Source of the DNA: Nematostella vectensis
Lineage: Eukaryota > Cnidaria > Anthozoa > Actiniaria > Edwardsiidae
DNA length: 64,000 bases
NCBI RefSeq assembly: GCF_932526225.1
Contig: NC_064044.1
Span: forward strand, 10,660,906-10,724,905
Direction: 5' to 3'
In this document: positions 32,841 through 43,673 of the stretch, piece by piece
How positions within the stretch are numbered: the first letter of the stretch is position 1
Layout of the letters: every line of letters starts with the position of its first letter
The notes under the pieces: model-generated
Seen by the model: the letters and a program-made list of their open reading frames with translations, nothing else
Databases searched by the model: none
What the model was told of the DNA's origin: nothing
Program-made: the position numbers and the translations under genes

Positions 32841-35800
32841 GTAAGTGCTTTTTGTAAAGACCGTCTCGTCTGTTAATAGTAATGTTTTGTTGTGTGTTTG
32901 AGGCTTAATTGAATATCAGTCGTTTGATATTATGTTAGAAAACTTGCATGTCAATAATGCATATTTTTTTAAAAATCCTTCACATATTATTCTTGTCAGA
33001 ATCTTAATTGTAAACATGAGCAACAACTAAGCGATTTTAACTTAAAGATAGTCCCAAGTGAAAATTTCTAACACCTAAAAGAAAGTCTTTTCGCGGGACC
33101 ATTTACCAATGCTTAAAAATGATGTGTTTTTGTGTAGTTTTGTACTACTTACATAGAAATTCAGGGGGGAAATACATGCATCAAATTGAACGTGTACTGT
33201 GCTGTAAGTGGAAAAGCAAAAACACAAGCAATAACTCTCTTATCGTAAAAACATAATTAGCATTTAACAAAACAAAAACAAAGCAAATCAACGTTTTCTT
33301 TGTTTGGAAGTATCGAGCTCAAGTCAAAACCTTCAGAACTCTTTTCGTTTGATTTTTTTTTTATTGTGATATTTTGTAGGATGAAGGGCGCAAAGGGGTG
33401 CAATTTAAGGTATAAATGCTATTAAAAAGTCTTTAGGCTGAGACATTGCCGAAAGCTGATATCCAACCATGTCACAAAATTGATTTATCTCTAGTAAAAA
33501 AACATCTTCAAATCTGATCTCCGGTTTATGGTTTGATACAGGTCTACTGGAAATAAAAATAGTACTTATTGCAATTCTAGCAACAAACACCGCATCCTGG
33601 CGTCTATAAGCCCTGGCTATTGTTACAAGTACGGGAATTTACCTGTAACGCCACAGGGATGCTTTTATAAACAAATTCCATTTGCAACTCGCGAAATTAC
33701 ATGTCTGCAAAAACCGACGCGTTTGTCATTTTCAGAGATTTGTTATTATTAAACTTAACATTTAGAATTAATTTGAAGTTGTTTTCGGCTTGCTTTGTGA
33801 GTCTAATAAAGTGCTATGTCATCAATAATATTCTTTCCGCATTGATGGAAAACCACATGTTCATGTGGCGGTAACCAAAAAAAACCCATGACGTAACTCT
33901 ATTAAACCATAGTCACAGCGTTGACGTTTTCATTCTATCTAGGCAGTATCACTCTATCACTTTATCAGTTATACCGTGGTAATGTCTTATAAGCAAAAGG
34001 CAAAGCCATTCATTAGAAAAAATGTCAACAAATGAACTTGGAATCCTTTTTGATCACTGATGTAGAAAACCTATTGAAAGTAAATAATTGTTTGGTTTGC
34101 CCCTGCTCGAACATTAACCATGATTTGTGAAATAATATTATCTTTCTATAAAAAAGAACAGTAATTACAAAGGGAGCAACTCTAGAATTCCCTTTAAACA
34201 TGTTCTACAAAAGTTCTTCATACCTTAATTTCTAAAAGAAAGGAGGCATTATACATACTCCTTTTTTTAAGGCTGGATATGTTCTTAACGATATTCTTAA
34301 ATTTTAGTGTAAATAAGAATATAATACCCAATGAATTACACTAATGATCAATAGCAATAATAAGGTTGTTACTATGAGCGCAATTTGATTCTACATTTTA
34401 GAACGCATCAGGACTAAAAAGAAATTTTTTCTGCTATCTGAGCCTCGGCATGTTCTTAAAATTTGGTGAAATCTCAGGCTTGACGTTCTTATAAAAAAGA
34501 TTCTTTTTAAAAGAAGAGTGTTATAGAATGAAAAGAAATTCTGTGGCGGGGTATTCAATTGTTTGACTTAACAAAATACTGTAAATTTCTTCCAGAAGAA
34601 AACGGTCCGGTATCGTTTGATTCAACACAGTTTTTAATTTCCTGCTTCGTTTGCTTGAACGAAGGTCAAGATGATGAAGGGAGGTCACATAATACAGGAA
34701 CTCGTCAACCAATAGATAGAAAATGATGCCCTAAAGAACATCTAACACAAATAACATTTGCTGTGCCGCTTTCTGGTATGATCGTGTACTTGTAAACTTG
34801 ATTTATTTGAGTTATTTACGCTTTTTTTCTGTTGAATATCGTATGTAATCTTCAAAAAAACAGAAAGCGCGCGAAAAGAAAAACACATTTGAAGGCCTTC
34901 GACTTGCTATTTTACTTATTATAATACTTATCGGGCATACACTTTAATTAGCCAATAAAAAGATGGCATAGGTATTTATCCTCTGGGAAATTGGCAAAAT
35001 TCATAGAGAAGATCAGAAGTGTAGTGCTTTAAACAAGCAAGACATGAAATGCATAATGCATATCGTCGTCTATTGTTTTGAGTTTGTTTTGGTCGCACTT
35101 GATGGCTCTCTTCTGCTGTTTCAATGCTCAATCCGCGCTGTCTCACCAAGGGTCGTAAGTGCCTTTTTAACAAATCATTGAATTCGCGTGCGTCATAAGA
35201 TAAAGCGTAATAAACAAACCTTTTCGCTCGAGTCGTGACAGTCTTTGCTTGTTGAGCAATTTTAAGTTCTCCATAACCATTTTAGTAAATAGTCCTGAAG
35301 TTTTCACGCTGTATCTATTTTTCACCATTCTTTATCATCACCAGAATAATTACCTGTTAAATACAAATTGAAAAGTTTTTCATTTGCGAGAATGTAGAAA
35401 GCGCCAAAAAATATCACCTCTTTTTATGATTTTCTCTGCCTTAGTATTTCCGCTTTATGATTGTGCTTTCCGCCTATCTATCACTTGCGTTGATATTCAT
35501 TTTGTTCTCAATTTCTATTCTTCTGATTTGTTTTACTAGAAATTCTAAACGCTATTCTTATCTGCATTGTGTTGCTCCAGAAAAAAATCCACTCCCCCCC
35601 CCCCCCCCCCCCCCATGGAGGGGATTGGAAATTCCGGGTGTTGGGCGGGTTAAACACCCAGGGATTTCCAAAGGGACACCCAGGGATTTCCAAAGGGGAG
35701 GGGGGGTGTTGAATGCCCTTTTTCCGTAACTGTTACTGCTTTATTTATTTTTTTTCCAGGGGGTTGTAAATTTCAGGGGTTGGGAGGGGGTATGTAAATT

Positions 35801-38800
35801 TTCTGGAACTACACATTTGTTGATTATCATGCCAACGTGTGTTCAACTAACTAGATCGCGCGGTCAAATTGCCATCGAGATTGCACCAAGGCCAGGTCCG
35901 CGAGAGAAGCAGCGTCATCTCGAGCACCAAGAAATGAAAGGAAATCGAGGGCTGCGCCGACGAAAGGTAAGAGTATGATTACACCTATTATATATCACAA
36001 GCGACAAGGTTCTCTGGTAACGTAACTATTCGTTGTATGTTTATGCTACATTTTTGTACCCAGGATTGTCTGAGGTGCGAAGTCATAGGTATCATATGAA
36101 AAAGAATAGTATCTGAAGATTCCTTAATAAGAAATGACCAACTTTTTGGCGGCCAAGGGGCTGGGAGGGGGGGGGGGGGGCTTTGCACCGTGCGCACCCC
36201 CTGTGTACGCGCCTTCATTCTCTAGTATCCAACATGTCCACCACGGGCTAGGCTCTATTTCCGCATCGGTCCAGATTACAACTACTATAAGACACAGATA
36301 CCTTCACACATAGAACCCGTATCGCATGGCAGACAAACCTATACGCATGTTCCAATAAGACACCTTCACATATATACATACCTTTTGGTCCTTATTTCAT
36401 TTAACACATGATTCAGATGGACCTACATACCTTTACACATGTCATGTAATAAAGCCTACGCACATGTCTCAGTAAAGCTTACATACCTTCACACATACAT
36501 TCTACAGGCACTATACACATATAATATTCAAACATATGCCTCTTGAGTATATACCTTCACCCATAGAGTCCTTGTGTTATGTCTCAAAGTCTATACACAT
36601 GTCACAATAAGACACACGTGCCTTCTTCACACGTATGTATACTCTTTAACTTCTTATACATTAAACACATAAAAAGACCTACATACCTTCACAGAAAACA
36701 GAAATACTTGAGTCAGGAGTCAGAAGTGTAGCTAGTGCGCATTAACTGCTAAGATAAGACAACCCCATCTCGTCCCTCGGCATTATCAACTCTTTGACCA
36801 CTGACCACTTGACACTTCTCAGATTGTGGTAACCTTGACTCTGATCTATATACCGGAGAGATCCGTAATTTGACCGTGGACTTCACACAAGAAAACAATG
36901 GCTCCCTGGCGGCGGGCGTGTCGTGGGTGGCTCGCGTATCGTGGGATCTGCAATACGCAAGTAAGGGATTAATATAGAGTAGATCACGCGTGTCGTTGGA
37001 GTCGTGCATGTTGTTAACGTTTCTTTTCTTTAGAGTCGCGAATAGTGTATCGTTGGTGTCGTGTGTTTCGTTAGAGTCGCGAGTGGATTTTTTGGGAATC
37101 GCGCGTGTCGTTGATTTTGCGTATCATTGGAGTCATGCGTGTCGCTTAAGTTGCGTGTCGTTAGAAAAGTGCGTATATTTGGGGTCGAAATCGTGTGTCA
37201 CTCGTAGTAAACCCCAAGGAACTGATATCTATTTTCCCTCCAGATCTGAGTGCCGCCGATGAGGAAAGATGGCAGGGGTTTATTGTGAGGTGGTTTCCTC
37301 CCCCACCGGACAGTGACGTTCATATTGGAGTACCATTTTGTCAACGAACCGACAAGGTGAAGAACGAATCAGTCAGAGTTACGTCTTACTAAAAGCTAGA
37401 GATCCCCGTAGCCGTTCTGGACTAGACAAGGAATAGGTGAATTGCATTTAGAAATCGCGTGACTTAATGGATGGCAAGCTCACACGTAATTAGGGTTAAC
37501 AATAACAAAATGCAACCTTATTCAGCGCTTGCGAATCAGCCATAATCTCTCTATCTCCGAAACGGCATTTTTTGTCTTTAAATATATTATAGTTTTACGT
37601 CGCTCTCTGACGTGACGGCATTTTTGTATATAGTATGGCGCTTGACGTGAGTTTGCCTTTGAAAGGGTCACGTGATTTCTTAGTGCAAGTTACCTAAGTT
37701 TTCTTTTTTGTCATGCGCACAAAAGAATTCATATGCACGTGCATCTAGCGTCGCTGATTTAGCCAGCCCCAAGAGACCCTAGGCGCCCAGATAGACCTCA
37801 ATATTTTTCACTCTACGTCACAGCGAGCTGTGTGTGGCGTAACCGTATAAGACTTCGGTCTCAAGGGCTAGGAACCTGGTTATTGCCTCCCTATTAATGC
37901 GCGTGTGCTTCTGGTACCTGTGTGTTACACAGTTCGCTAGATAGCGGTGCTGGGGCCGAAATCTCCAGCCTAGCCGTAAAGCTTTAGCTGCCATACGGTG
38001 ATTCAGCGCCACGTCTGGATGTATGGTCTATTTTTTCTCTTTTCTTTTAAAACTGAGGAGGTTTGATCCTCCGGTAATGACATAGTATTATCTTTTTTTC
38101 CTTTCCTTTTTCACTTTTTCTTATTATTGAAGTGGTAGATCGAGTTGCCCATATCAGCAATTCTGATTTGAATGGAGCAATGTTTATCACAATTTTTTTC
38201 AAGCGAATCCTACTTTGTCTTTCTATAGAATCAAACGTGGATCACATTGGTATCTGGGGAAGGAGGCTGGACATACCCACAGGCAATCCAAGTTTTAGTA
38301 AGTATTAAAAAAAGATAACAAGCGAATGCAGAATGAGTAACGGGAGAAGACTGCCCCCACCCCCCCTTAAAAGCAATATCTAGATTATTCAGAACTTGCT
38401 TACGAACACAGCACGAGTGCAGTTCACTAAAGAGGGTTATTTGGTGTCAATATACCAAAAACACGTTGAATTAAAATAGCTTTTGTTTTGGTATTTATCG
38501 TTCACAGGTCCAGACATATCCGCTTTATAACCTCCAAGCTCCGTCCAGTTTTTCTGAGTTTAAACCAAATGGTAGGACATACTTATAGTACTCGCTATAA
38601 AACATATCAAACTTTTTTATGTAAAAAAAAATCTTAGGGACAGATATCATTTTTAGCAAGCGACTCCTGTATGCGTTTTGTAGCAAGCATCCCCGAGGCT
38701 CGGACAGCAACAGCTATGCTTAGCTGGTCACGTGACGCTTTTGGTAGCAAAGTAAAAAACAAAACAACAAAACATTGCTGGCGATGGCTGCGGTCCCCAC

Positions 38801-41800
38801 GCCAGAGAGCGGCGGAATAAAATCTTGCAACGACGATAAGTCCTTACTGACACAAGAAAATTTTCTTGCTGATTCATAAGCGCTAACTAAAATTATTTTG
38901 CTGGTGTTATTTTCCGTCAAAAGCCATTAGCGCGCGAGTTTGTCGGCTAAAAAGTCAAATGATTGCTAGTGCAAGTCCTTTAGTCCTTTTGTTTCCACAT
39001 CTAAAGTTCTTTATATTTCTTTTCACAACAGTGACGGTAGGGTACTCCACAGCAAGAGCTGCATCAAGTAAGTCTTGGCGCTTTGTGTGGATTTTCATTT
39101 TTCCCCTTAGCGAGATTGATGTTCAAAAAACATAGCCAAGGAAATTCTCAGGGTGAGTGGGAACATTGTAACCCTTAGAGGGTGAGGACATAGCAATCAT
39201 TGGAGGGATGAAGACAAGAATTTCTTGGGGTTGATGGGGACATAGCAATCCTTAAGGTGGGGGGACATAGCAATTCTTAGGATGGGGGACATAGCATTAG
39301 ATTTCCAGTTCGAAAGAGTGAAGGGGCACCGCTTCCCGCTGGGCCCTCCATCGTTCAGCCACTTACGTGATTCAGTCATTAACAATAATCTCATCTTGTA
39401 ATGCGTTGTGCAGCTAGCTCCATGGGACCCACCCCATCAAGCACTCAACAGATTGTCAACACCACATCACGACACTTACCATCAGCATCTTCACCGTCTG
39501 ACCCTCAGCAAATGTCTAACACTACCACGCAAGAGTCGGACAACCCGCAACACGAGCTTGACGTGATGACCACGGTGACGATATGTGTGGGGACAGCAGT
39601 GGGGAGTGCGCTTGTGTTTTGTCTACTAAGACGCATTCACAGACACTATCAGATCTGTAGGATGACACCTGCAGGTAACGTAGGCTACACCCAGGGATGG
39701 AGGGGATAAGTGGGATGGGTTGTAGGGACGGGAGGAATGGGAGGAGTGAAAGGGACGGGAGGAATGGGAGGGGTGAAAAGGACGGGAGGTATGGGAAGAG
39801 TGGAGGGGACGGGAGGAATTGGAGGGGTGGAAGGGACGGGAAAAATGGGAGGAATGGAAGGGACGGGAGGAATGGGAGGGGTGAAGGGAAGGGAGGAATA
39901 GGAGAGGTGGAGGGGACGGAAGGAATGGGAGGGGTGGAAGGACGGGAGGAATGGGAGGGGTGAAGGGAAGGGAGGAATAGGAGGGGTGGAGGGGATGGAA
40001 GGAATGGGAGGGGTGGAAGAGACGGGAGGAATGGGAGGGGTGGAGGGGACGGGAGGAATGGGAGGGGTGGAGGGGACGGGAGGAATGGGAGGGGTGGAGG
40101 GGACGGGAGGAATTGGAGGGGTGGTAGGGACGGTGGAAAGAAAGGGTGGATGGGAGGTGATAGTTATTGGAAGGTAGGAGGGAAGCATGAAAGTAGCTGA
40201 AATATTTCTTATGGCAGCTTAATGATTTTTATCATCTTCATTATCATTATCATCACTATAATGATCACTTCCCCAGCATCATCATAGTCATCATCATCAA
40301 CACTATCATCATTCATCAGCATCACTACCAACATAATAATCGTCATCCACACCACCATAATGATTATCATCGCCACGCTAACCATCATCAGCGTCATCAT
40401 AACACCAGAATCACCAGCATAATCACAATAATCACCACTATCATTATTAATATTCATCACCACCATAATTATCATAACCACCATCATTATTATCATCATC
40501 ATAACAATCATAATTATCTTCTTCACAATCATTGTTTTAATTCATTTCCAACATAATTATTATCAAAACATCAATCACAGACTATAATGCTGATGAATTT
40601 AATGTTGTACTCTTTCCCGTGTTCTCCACCAGGAGACCCAAATTACGAGTATGACGCATCAATCATCTACAGCAGTGGCGACCAGGAGTTCGTGTCGAAC
40701 GAGCTCCTTCCTCTACTAGAGACGAAATACAACCTCCGCTGCTTCATCTACTATAGAGACTGGACTATTGGTAAGGAAACAATTTTAGCTTTCTCCAGGT
40801 CACACTGCTATATCCACAGCTTGTAAATTCAGTATCGCTGAGTACTATGTTCGCTTTATCCAGGCTTAACTACTATTTCCAGACCTTGTAAACTCTGTAT
40901 CGGTGAAGGAGATGTTCGCTTTATCCAAGTTGAACTACTATATCCGTATTTTGTAATCATGTTATGCTAAGTAGCATATTCGCTTTATGAAGACCACTAA
41001 TACTCCGTACCTCGTAATCTAAGTAATGCCGAGTACTGTACAATGTTCACTTCATTCAGGTTTTACTACTATATCGCCGTACCTAGTAACCTTACAGGCC
41101 CGTACCCAGGGGGGGGTACAGGGGGTGCGAACGCATCCCCCCCACCACAACGGTTTGAGCATGAATTCTGTACCTTGTCCGGCCCGTAGCCAGGATTTTA
41201 AGTGAGTGGCGGAAGGGGTCGTTTACCCATTTAGCGGACCATATTCTTTTAGGTAGTTCTTTCTAGCTCTCACAATAATCCGTACCTTCAATTCAATTCA
41301 ATTATTTTATTTGGCACCTTTTCATCTTTGTTTCACGGGCGTTGCTCCGAATACATTCATATTTAAAAAAAAATTAACAATTGGTTTTCAATTATATTCC
41401 TATTTACAGGAATATAAGCGGGGAGGGGGAGGGGGGGTTCGTTTACCATTTAGCGGACCATCCCCTCGTAGTGGTACTTAATTTTCCTTAATGAGAGCGG
41501 ACCTCCCAGTCGAGTGGGGTGGTTCTTCTGAACCCCCCCCCCCCCCCCCCCTGGCTACGGGCCTGCTTGCAAACTTATAATCACTTAATACGATGTTCTC
41601 TTTGTCGAGGTTTAATTACTATATCCCCACCTTGCAAAATAAAAATCACTGAGTACGATGTTCATTTTATCAAGGTGAGAAAATCCACAAGAATATCGCA
41701 GACACCATCTATAAGAGCCGATATGTGATCGCAGTGATGTCTAAAAACTTCCTCAAGAGCAACTTTTGCCATGCTGAGCTTTCCTTGGCCCTGGAGCGGG

Positions 41801-42060
41801 TCATAAGTCAGAGGGATTGTTGTCTGAAAGTGATTAACTTGGATGGCGTCAGTAAAGAAAGTCTACCCAAGGAACTACAAAACCGGACTTTTCTTGACAT
41901 GTCTCAGACAGAGGAGAGAAAAACTTGGGAGTGGAGGATTGTCAGACAAATCAGCAGGGAGGAGAAACCAGAGCAGAAGACTCAAGGAAGACTCGAAGAC
42001 GCAAGGTGTTTGCAATTATTTGTGAAAATAATGGTGATAAATAAACTCAAGCGATATTGA
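32616..42060 (+). CDS. single-pass receptor with Fn3-like ectodomain and cytoplasmic TIR domain (11 exons, 523 aa)
   Basis: Exons: 32616-32840, 33380-33409, 35855-35966, 36823-36960, 37244-37356, 38229-38297, 38508-38571, 39032-39067, 39414-39674, 40633-40770, 41675-42060; all phases join and the stop is TGA. Residues 1-30 are a signal peptide (GISLALIYTLCIVHTVHA). Two CxxxC motifs follow (CIKRC, CHRDC) with an Arg-rich stretch. Residues ~124-250 look Fn3-like (AGVSWVARVSWDLQYA, WQGFIVRWFPPPP). A Ser/Thr/Asn-rich stalk precedes the membrane span at ~317-334 (VTICVGTAVGSALVFCLL). The TIR domain covers ~354-485: box 1 YDASIIYS, box 2 RDWTIG, MSKNFLKSNFCHAEL, box 3-like TWEW. It likely signals in innate immunity or development through TIR adaptors. 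The ligand is unknown. No Ig or LRR domains, so it is neither a classic IL-1R nor a Toll. Confidence 0.87.
33410..35854 (+). other. receptor intron 2 (2.4 kb)
   Basis: AT-rich intron without recognised genes. It holds a poly-C run at about 35587-35614, next to a short palindromic G/C-rich patch at 35620-35710 where ggaaattccgggtgtt faces aacacccagggatttcc. This may be a small repeat element. Confidence 0.5.
36290..36690 (+). repeat. degenerate tandem repeat in receptor intron 3
   Basis: The phrases acataccttcacacat and cacatgtc(a/t)caataa recur about every 55-60 bp (for example near 36301, 36421, 36486, 36549, 36672). Low sequence identity between units; no coding sequence. Confidence 0.55.
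36970..37200 (+). repeat. degenerate GTCGTTGGAGTCG repeat just after the receptor exon 4 donor
   Basis: Starts within about 30 nt of the donor at 36961. Words such as cgcgtgtcgttggagtcgtg, tatcgttggtgtcgtg and gcgtgtcgttgatt recur. The exon end itself has GCGTGTCGTGGGTGGCTCGC and GTATCGTGGGATC, so the repeat resembles exon sequence. Whether it derives from the exon is uncertain because the units are degenerate. Confidence 0.5.
37357..38228 (+). other. receptor intron 5, nothing recognised
   Basis: 872-nt intron. The minus-strand frame 37818-38012 lacks any recognised motif. I see no repeat or RNA gene. Confidence 0.4.
39709..40172 (+). repeat. G-rich 27-bp minisatellite 35 nt after the receptor exon 9 donor
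   Basis: Unit of 27 bp built from gggacgggaggaatgggagg plus ggtggag, about 17 copies with variants. It begins shortly after the donor GCAG|gtaacg (39675). The strand transcribed in the gene is very G-rich with runs of GGG and could form G-quadruplexes in pre-mRNA. Glycine-rich and proline-rich open frames here are by-products. Confidence 0.9.
40209..40545 (+). repeat. imperfect ATC/ATT trinucleotide repeat
   Basis: Long run of catcatcatcatca- and accatcattattatc-type words between the G-rich minisatellite and receptor exon 10 (40633). Microsatellite, no gene. Confidence 0.85.
40633..42060 (+). CDS. receptor exons 10-11: TIR domain
   Basis: Exon 10 (40633-40770) carries box 1 (YEYDASIIYSSGDQ) and the strand/loop LRCFIYYRDWTI. 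Exon 11 (41675-42060) starts after the Gly of box 2 and carries KSRYVIAVMSKNFLKSNF, CHAELSLALERV, NRTFLDMSQTEE and TWEWRIVRQI, then a basic tail to the stop. The BB-loop proline usual in TLRs (RDxxPG) is replaced by Ile. A Glu in CHAEL sits where the WCxxEL glutamate of TIR domains lies; whether this TIR has NADase activity cannot be judged here. An AATAAA at 42037-42042 overlaps the coding end; no other poly(A) signal was seen nearby. Confidence 0.9.
40790..41674 (+). repeat. ~75-bp repeat array of 3'-splice-site-like units in receptor intron 10
   Basis: Units share ttcgctttatccag followed by g-tt-aactactatatcc, ccttgtaaa, tcagtatcgctgagtac, tatgttcg. Copies end in AG near 40799, 40863, 41059 and others. 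After an inserted element the units resume at 41566 and the last one ends ttcattttatcaag, which is the true acceptor of exon 41675. The exon start (AAAATCCACAAG) also resembles the unit (tatatccacagc). So the array seems to be built from the 3' splice site. Confidence 0.75.
41095..41565. mobile_element. ~470-bp element with inverted termini, inserted in the receptor intron 10 array
   Basis: The left end caggcccgtacccaggg and right end ccctggctacgggcctg are imperfect inverted repeats of the widespread hAT-like/MITE type. An internal copy of ggcccgtagccagg lies at 41182. Poly-C/poly-G tracts flank the ends. The segment cgtttaccatttagcggacc occurs twice inside (about 41220 and 41430). Array units lie on both sides. 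No transposase frame and no clear target-site duplication. Confidence 0.6.
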
Positions 42061-42501
42061 ACCATATATTAATTCTATTTAATGGATAGCCATATGTATT
42101 ATTTTTCTGAATTTGGAACAAATATTTTGGGATCCATGAGTTTTTACGGTCGTAGAACTGCCATTTGTCAATGGCCATTTGCCATATGCACTGACAGCGT
42201 TTTTTGAAATAGGTGTATCCTGCCAAACCCCAAATTACATTACAGCCGTCAAAAGCAGTCCAATCTCTTACCAATCCGATAGTAAAAAAAGGTGTCATGG
42301 TACAAATATAAAACTTGATTGATAGAAATGAGAAGTGGTTAAAGCATTTTGAAAATTTTGGTGAGACTTCTTAGAATACAAAAACTCACAACATTGCAAG
42401 ATGGTACAAACAAGTATCATTTAATCATCACATACACTTTCAATTATACTCAGAGTATAATCGTATTTCATACTAGTGGAAATGCAGCCTAAAACACTTA
42501 C
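42061..42501. other. gap between receptor stop and rps8 exon 2; candidate duplication junction
   Basis: No exon recognised on either strand. The part next to 42501 is the start of rps8 intron 2 (minus strand, donor gtaagt). The part next to 42060 is the receptor 3' flank. If the locus is a tandem duplication, the breakpoint should be inside this stretch. Confidence 0.5.
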
Positions 42502-42693
42502 TCTCAGATCCCCAGGAGAAATTCCCAGTGTCAAGCCGAAGAGCCCTGAATTTCCTGTTGCCACCACGAGTTCTGACTTCATGGATACGTTTGGTGCCGA
42601 TCTTGGTGTTCGCTGGTGGGCGGCCAAGCTCAAACTTCCTCTTCTTTCTAAGAGGTTTCATCTTGCCGCCGGTGGCGCGGTGCTTATGCCAGG

Positions 42694-42880
42694 AGTCTCT
42701 TGAGATCCCTGCAATTCATAGTGGTTCAGAAATGTCTACTCTGCGGATAGTGACACATAGCTATGCAAGGAGTCTCTTGAGATCCGTGTAATAAGTGGGT
42801 CAGAAATGTCTTCTCTGCTAATAGTGCCACATACAGTAGCTATGCAAGGAATCTCTTGAGATCACTGTAATTTGGTTAAA
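42694..42880 (-). repeat. ~78-bp tandem repeat spanning the rps8 exon 2 acceptor
   Basis: On the plus strand aggagtctcttgagatcc is followed by tcagaaatgtctactctg and cacatagctatgca. The block occurs at about 42692 (the exon itself), 42768 and 42847. Read on the minus strand, each unit carries the exon start (GGATCTCAAGAGACTCCT) plus upstream intron. The two extra copies lie in intron 1 and lack a proper acceptor AG at the matching point. Confidence 0.8.
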
Positions 42881-43669
42881 AGGTGTCAGCAATGCCTACT
42901 TTGTTGATATACATTATATCGTGGTGAATTTTTGTCCACAATGAAAGCATTTTGTTTCGGTAATAGATCAAATATGGTAGCTGAGAAAAAAACAACTAAA
43001 GATGCTTAAAGGCTGATTGAAAATCGGCCTGATTGAAAAAAGACCTATCACAGATACAAAACTGATATACAGTTGAACAATTATAAACATCTTCGATTAT
43101 CAAACCTTCTGAAGAGTATATGTGTATATAGTACTTCTACAGATATATAAAGAAATGTTTTGCCATTTATAGGCCAAGGGAAAGAATAGCTAGCAAAATA
43201 ATAATTAAAAGGATAGCACTAGGGATTCCTTTCATAGCAGGAGCAAAATATTGAGAGCTTTGCAATCAGTTTACAAATAGAAATGGTTTCTATCTTTGAC
43301 GTGGAGATTTTTGTTAGAAGTTCTCAAATCTAAGTTCGAGTACAATCACATATTTTTTATAGCTTACACTGAATCACTGATTTCTAGATCTACAAAAGCC
43401 CAAAAAACTGTGCAGGTCTTTGCGATTCTTATTTTTGGTATTTCTACAAATGCGAACGAACAACATCTCTCACGTTGTTATCACGGACAGAAAACTAGCA
43501 CGAAATTCATTCGCCTTCATCGAGCGAATAACGGGAGAAAATCGAAAGATATATCCATCTAATTAAGGAATAAGGTCTAGAGAGTTTAATAACTACGAGT
43601 ATTCTTTCAGATGATTTATAAATCGTGAGGATTTTTAAGACTTTCGACATGTTCTGAAAGCTAACTTAC
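42881..43669 (-). other. rps8 intron 1 remainder
   Basis: AT-rich intron. I looked for box C/D snoRNAs, which ribosomal protein introns often host, and found no convincing C (RTGATGA) and D (CTGA) pair. The plus-strand frame 43296-43562 has no recognised homology. Confidence 0.45.
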
Positions 43670-43673
43670 CCAT

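Larger units (their letters stand above)
42502..43673 (-). pseudogene. rps8: ribosomal protein S8 (eS8) gene, first two coding exons only
   Basis: Exon 1 codes ATG G at 43673-43670, followed by donor gtaagt. Exon 2 (42708-42502) follows acceptor attgcag and reads [64 protein letters not shown], then donor gtaagt. This is the well-conserved N-terminus of eS8, a 40S ribosomal subunit protein. The next eS8 segment (CTRKTRI, VYNASNNELV and on) was not found between 42501 and the receptor gene, nor noticed in the receptor introns. So the gene appears cut after exon 2. The retained exons have no stop or frameshift, which fits a recent truncation. A full gene with exons far away is possible but unlikely, as the receptor gene starts 440 bp further on. 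Confidence 0.85.

Noticed and set aside
39685-40188. Proline-rich 167-codon frame on the minus strand
   Set aside because: Complement of the G-rich 27-bp minisatellite; low complexity, inside an intron.
42421-43669. Box C/D snoRNA in rps8 introns
   Set aside because: A gtgatgat string (minus strand, about 42424-42431) and ctga strings exist, but spacing and terminal stem do not fit a C/D snoRNA.
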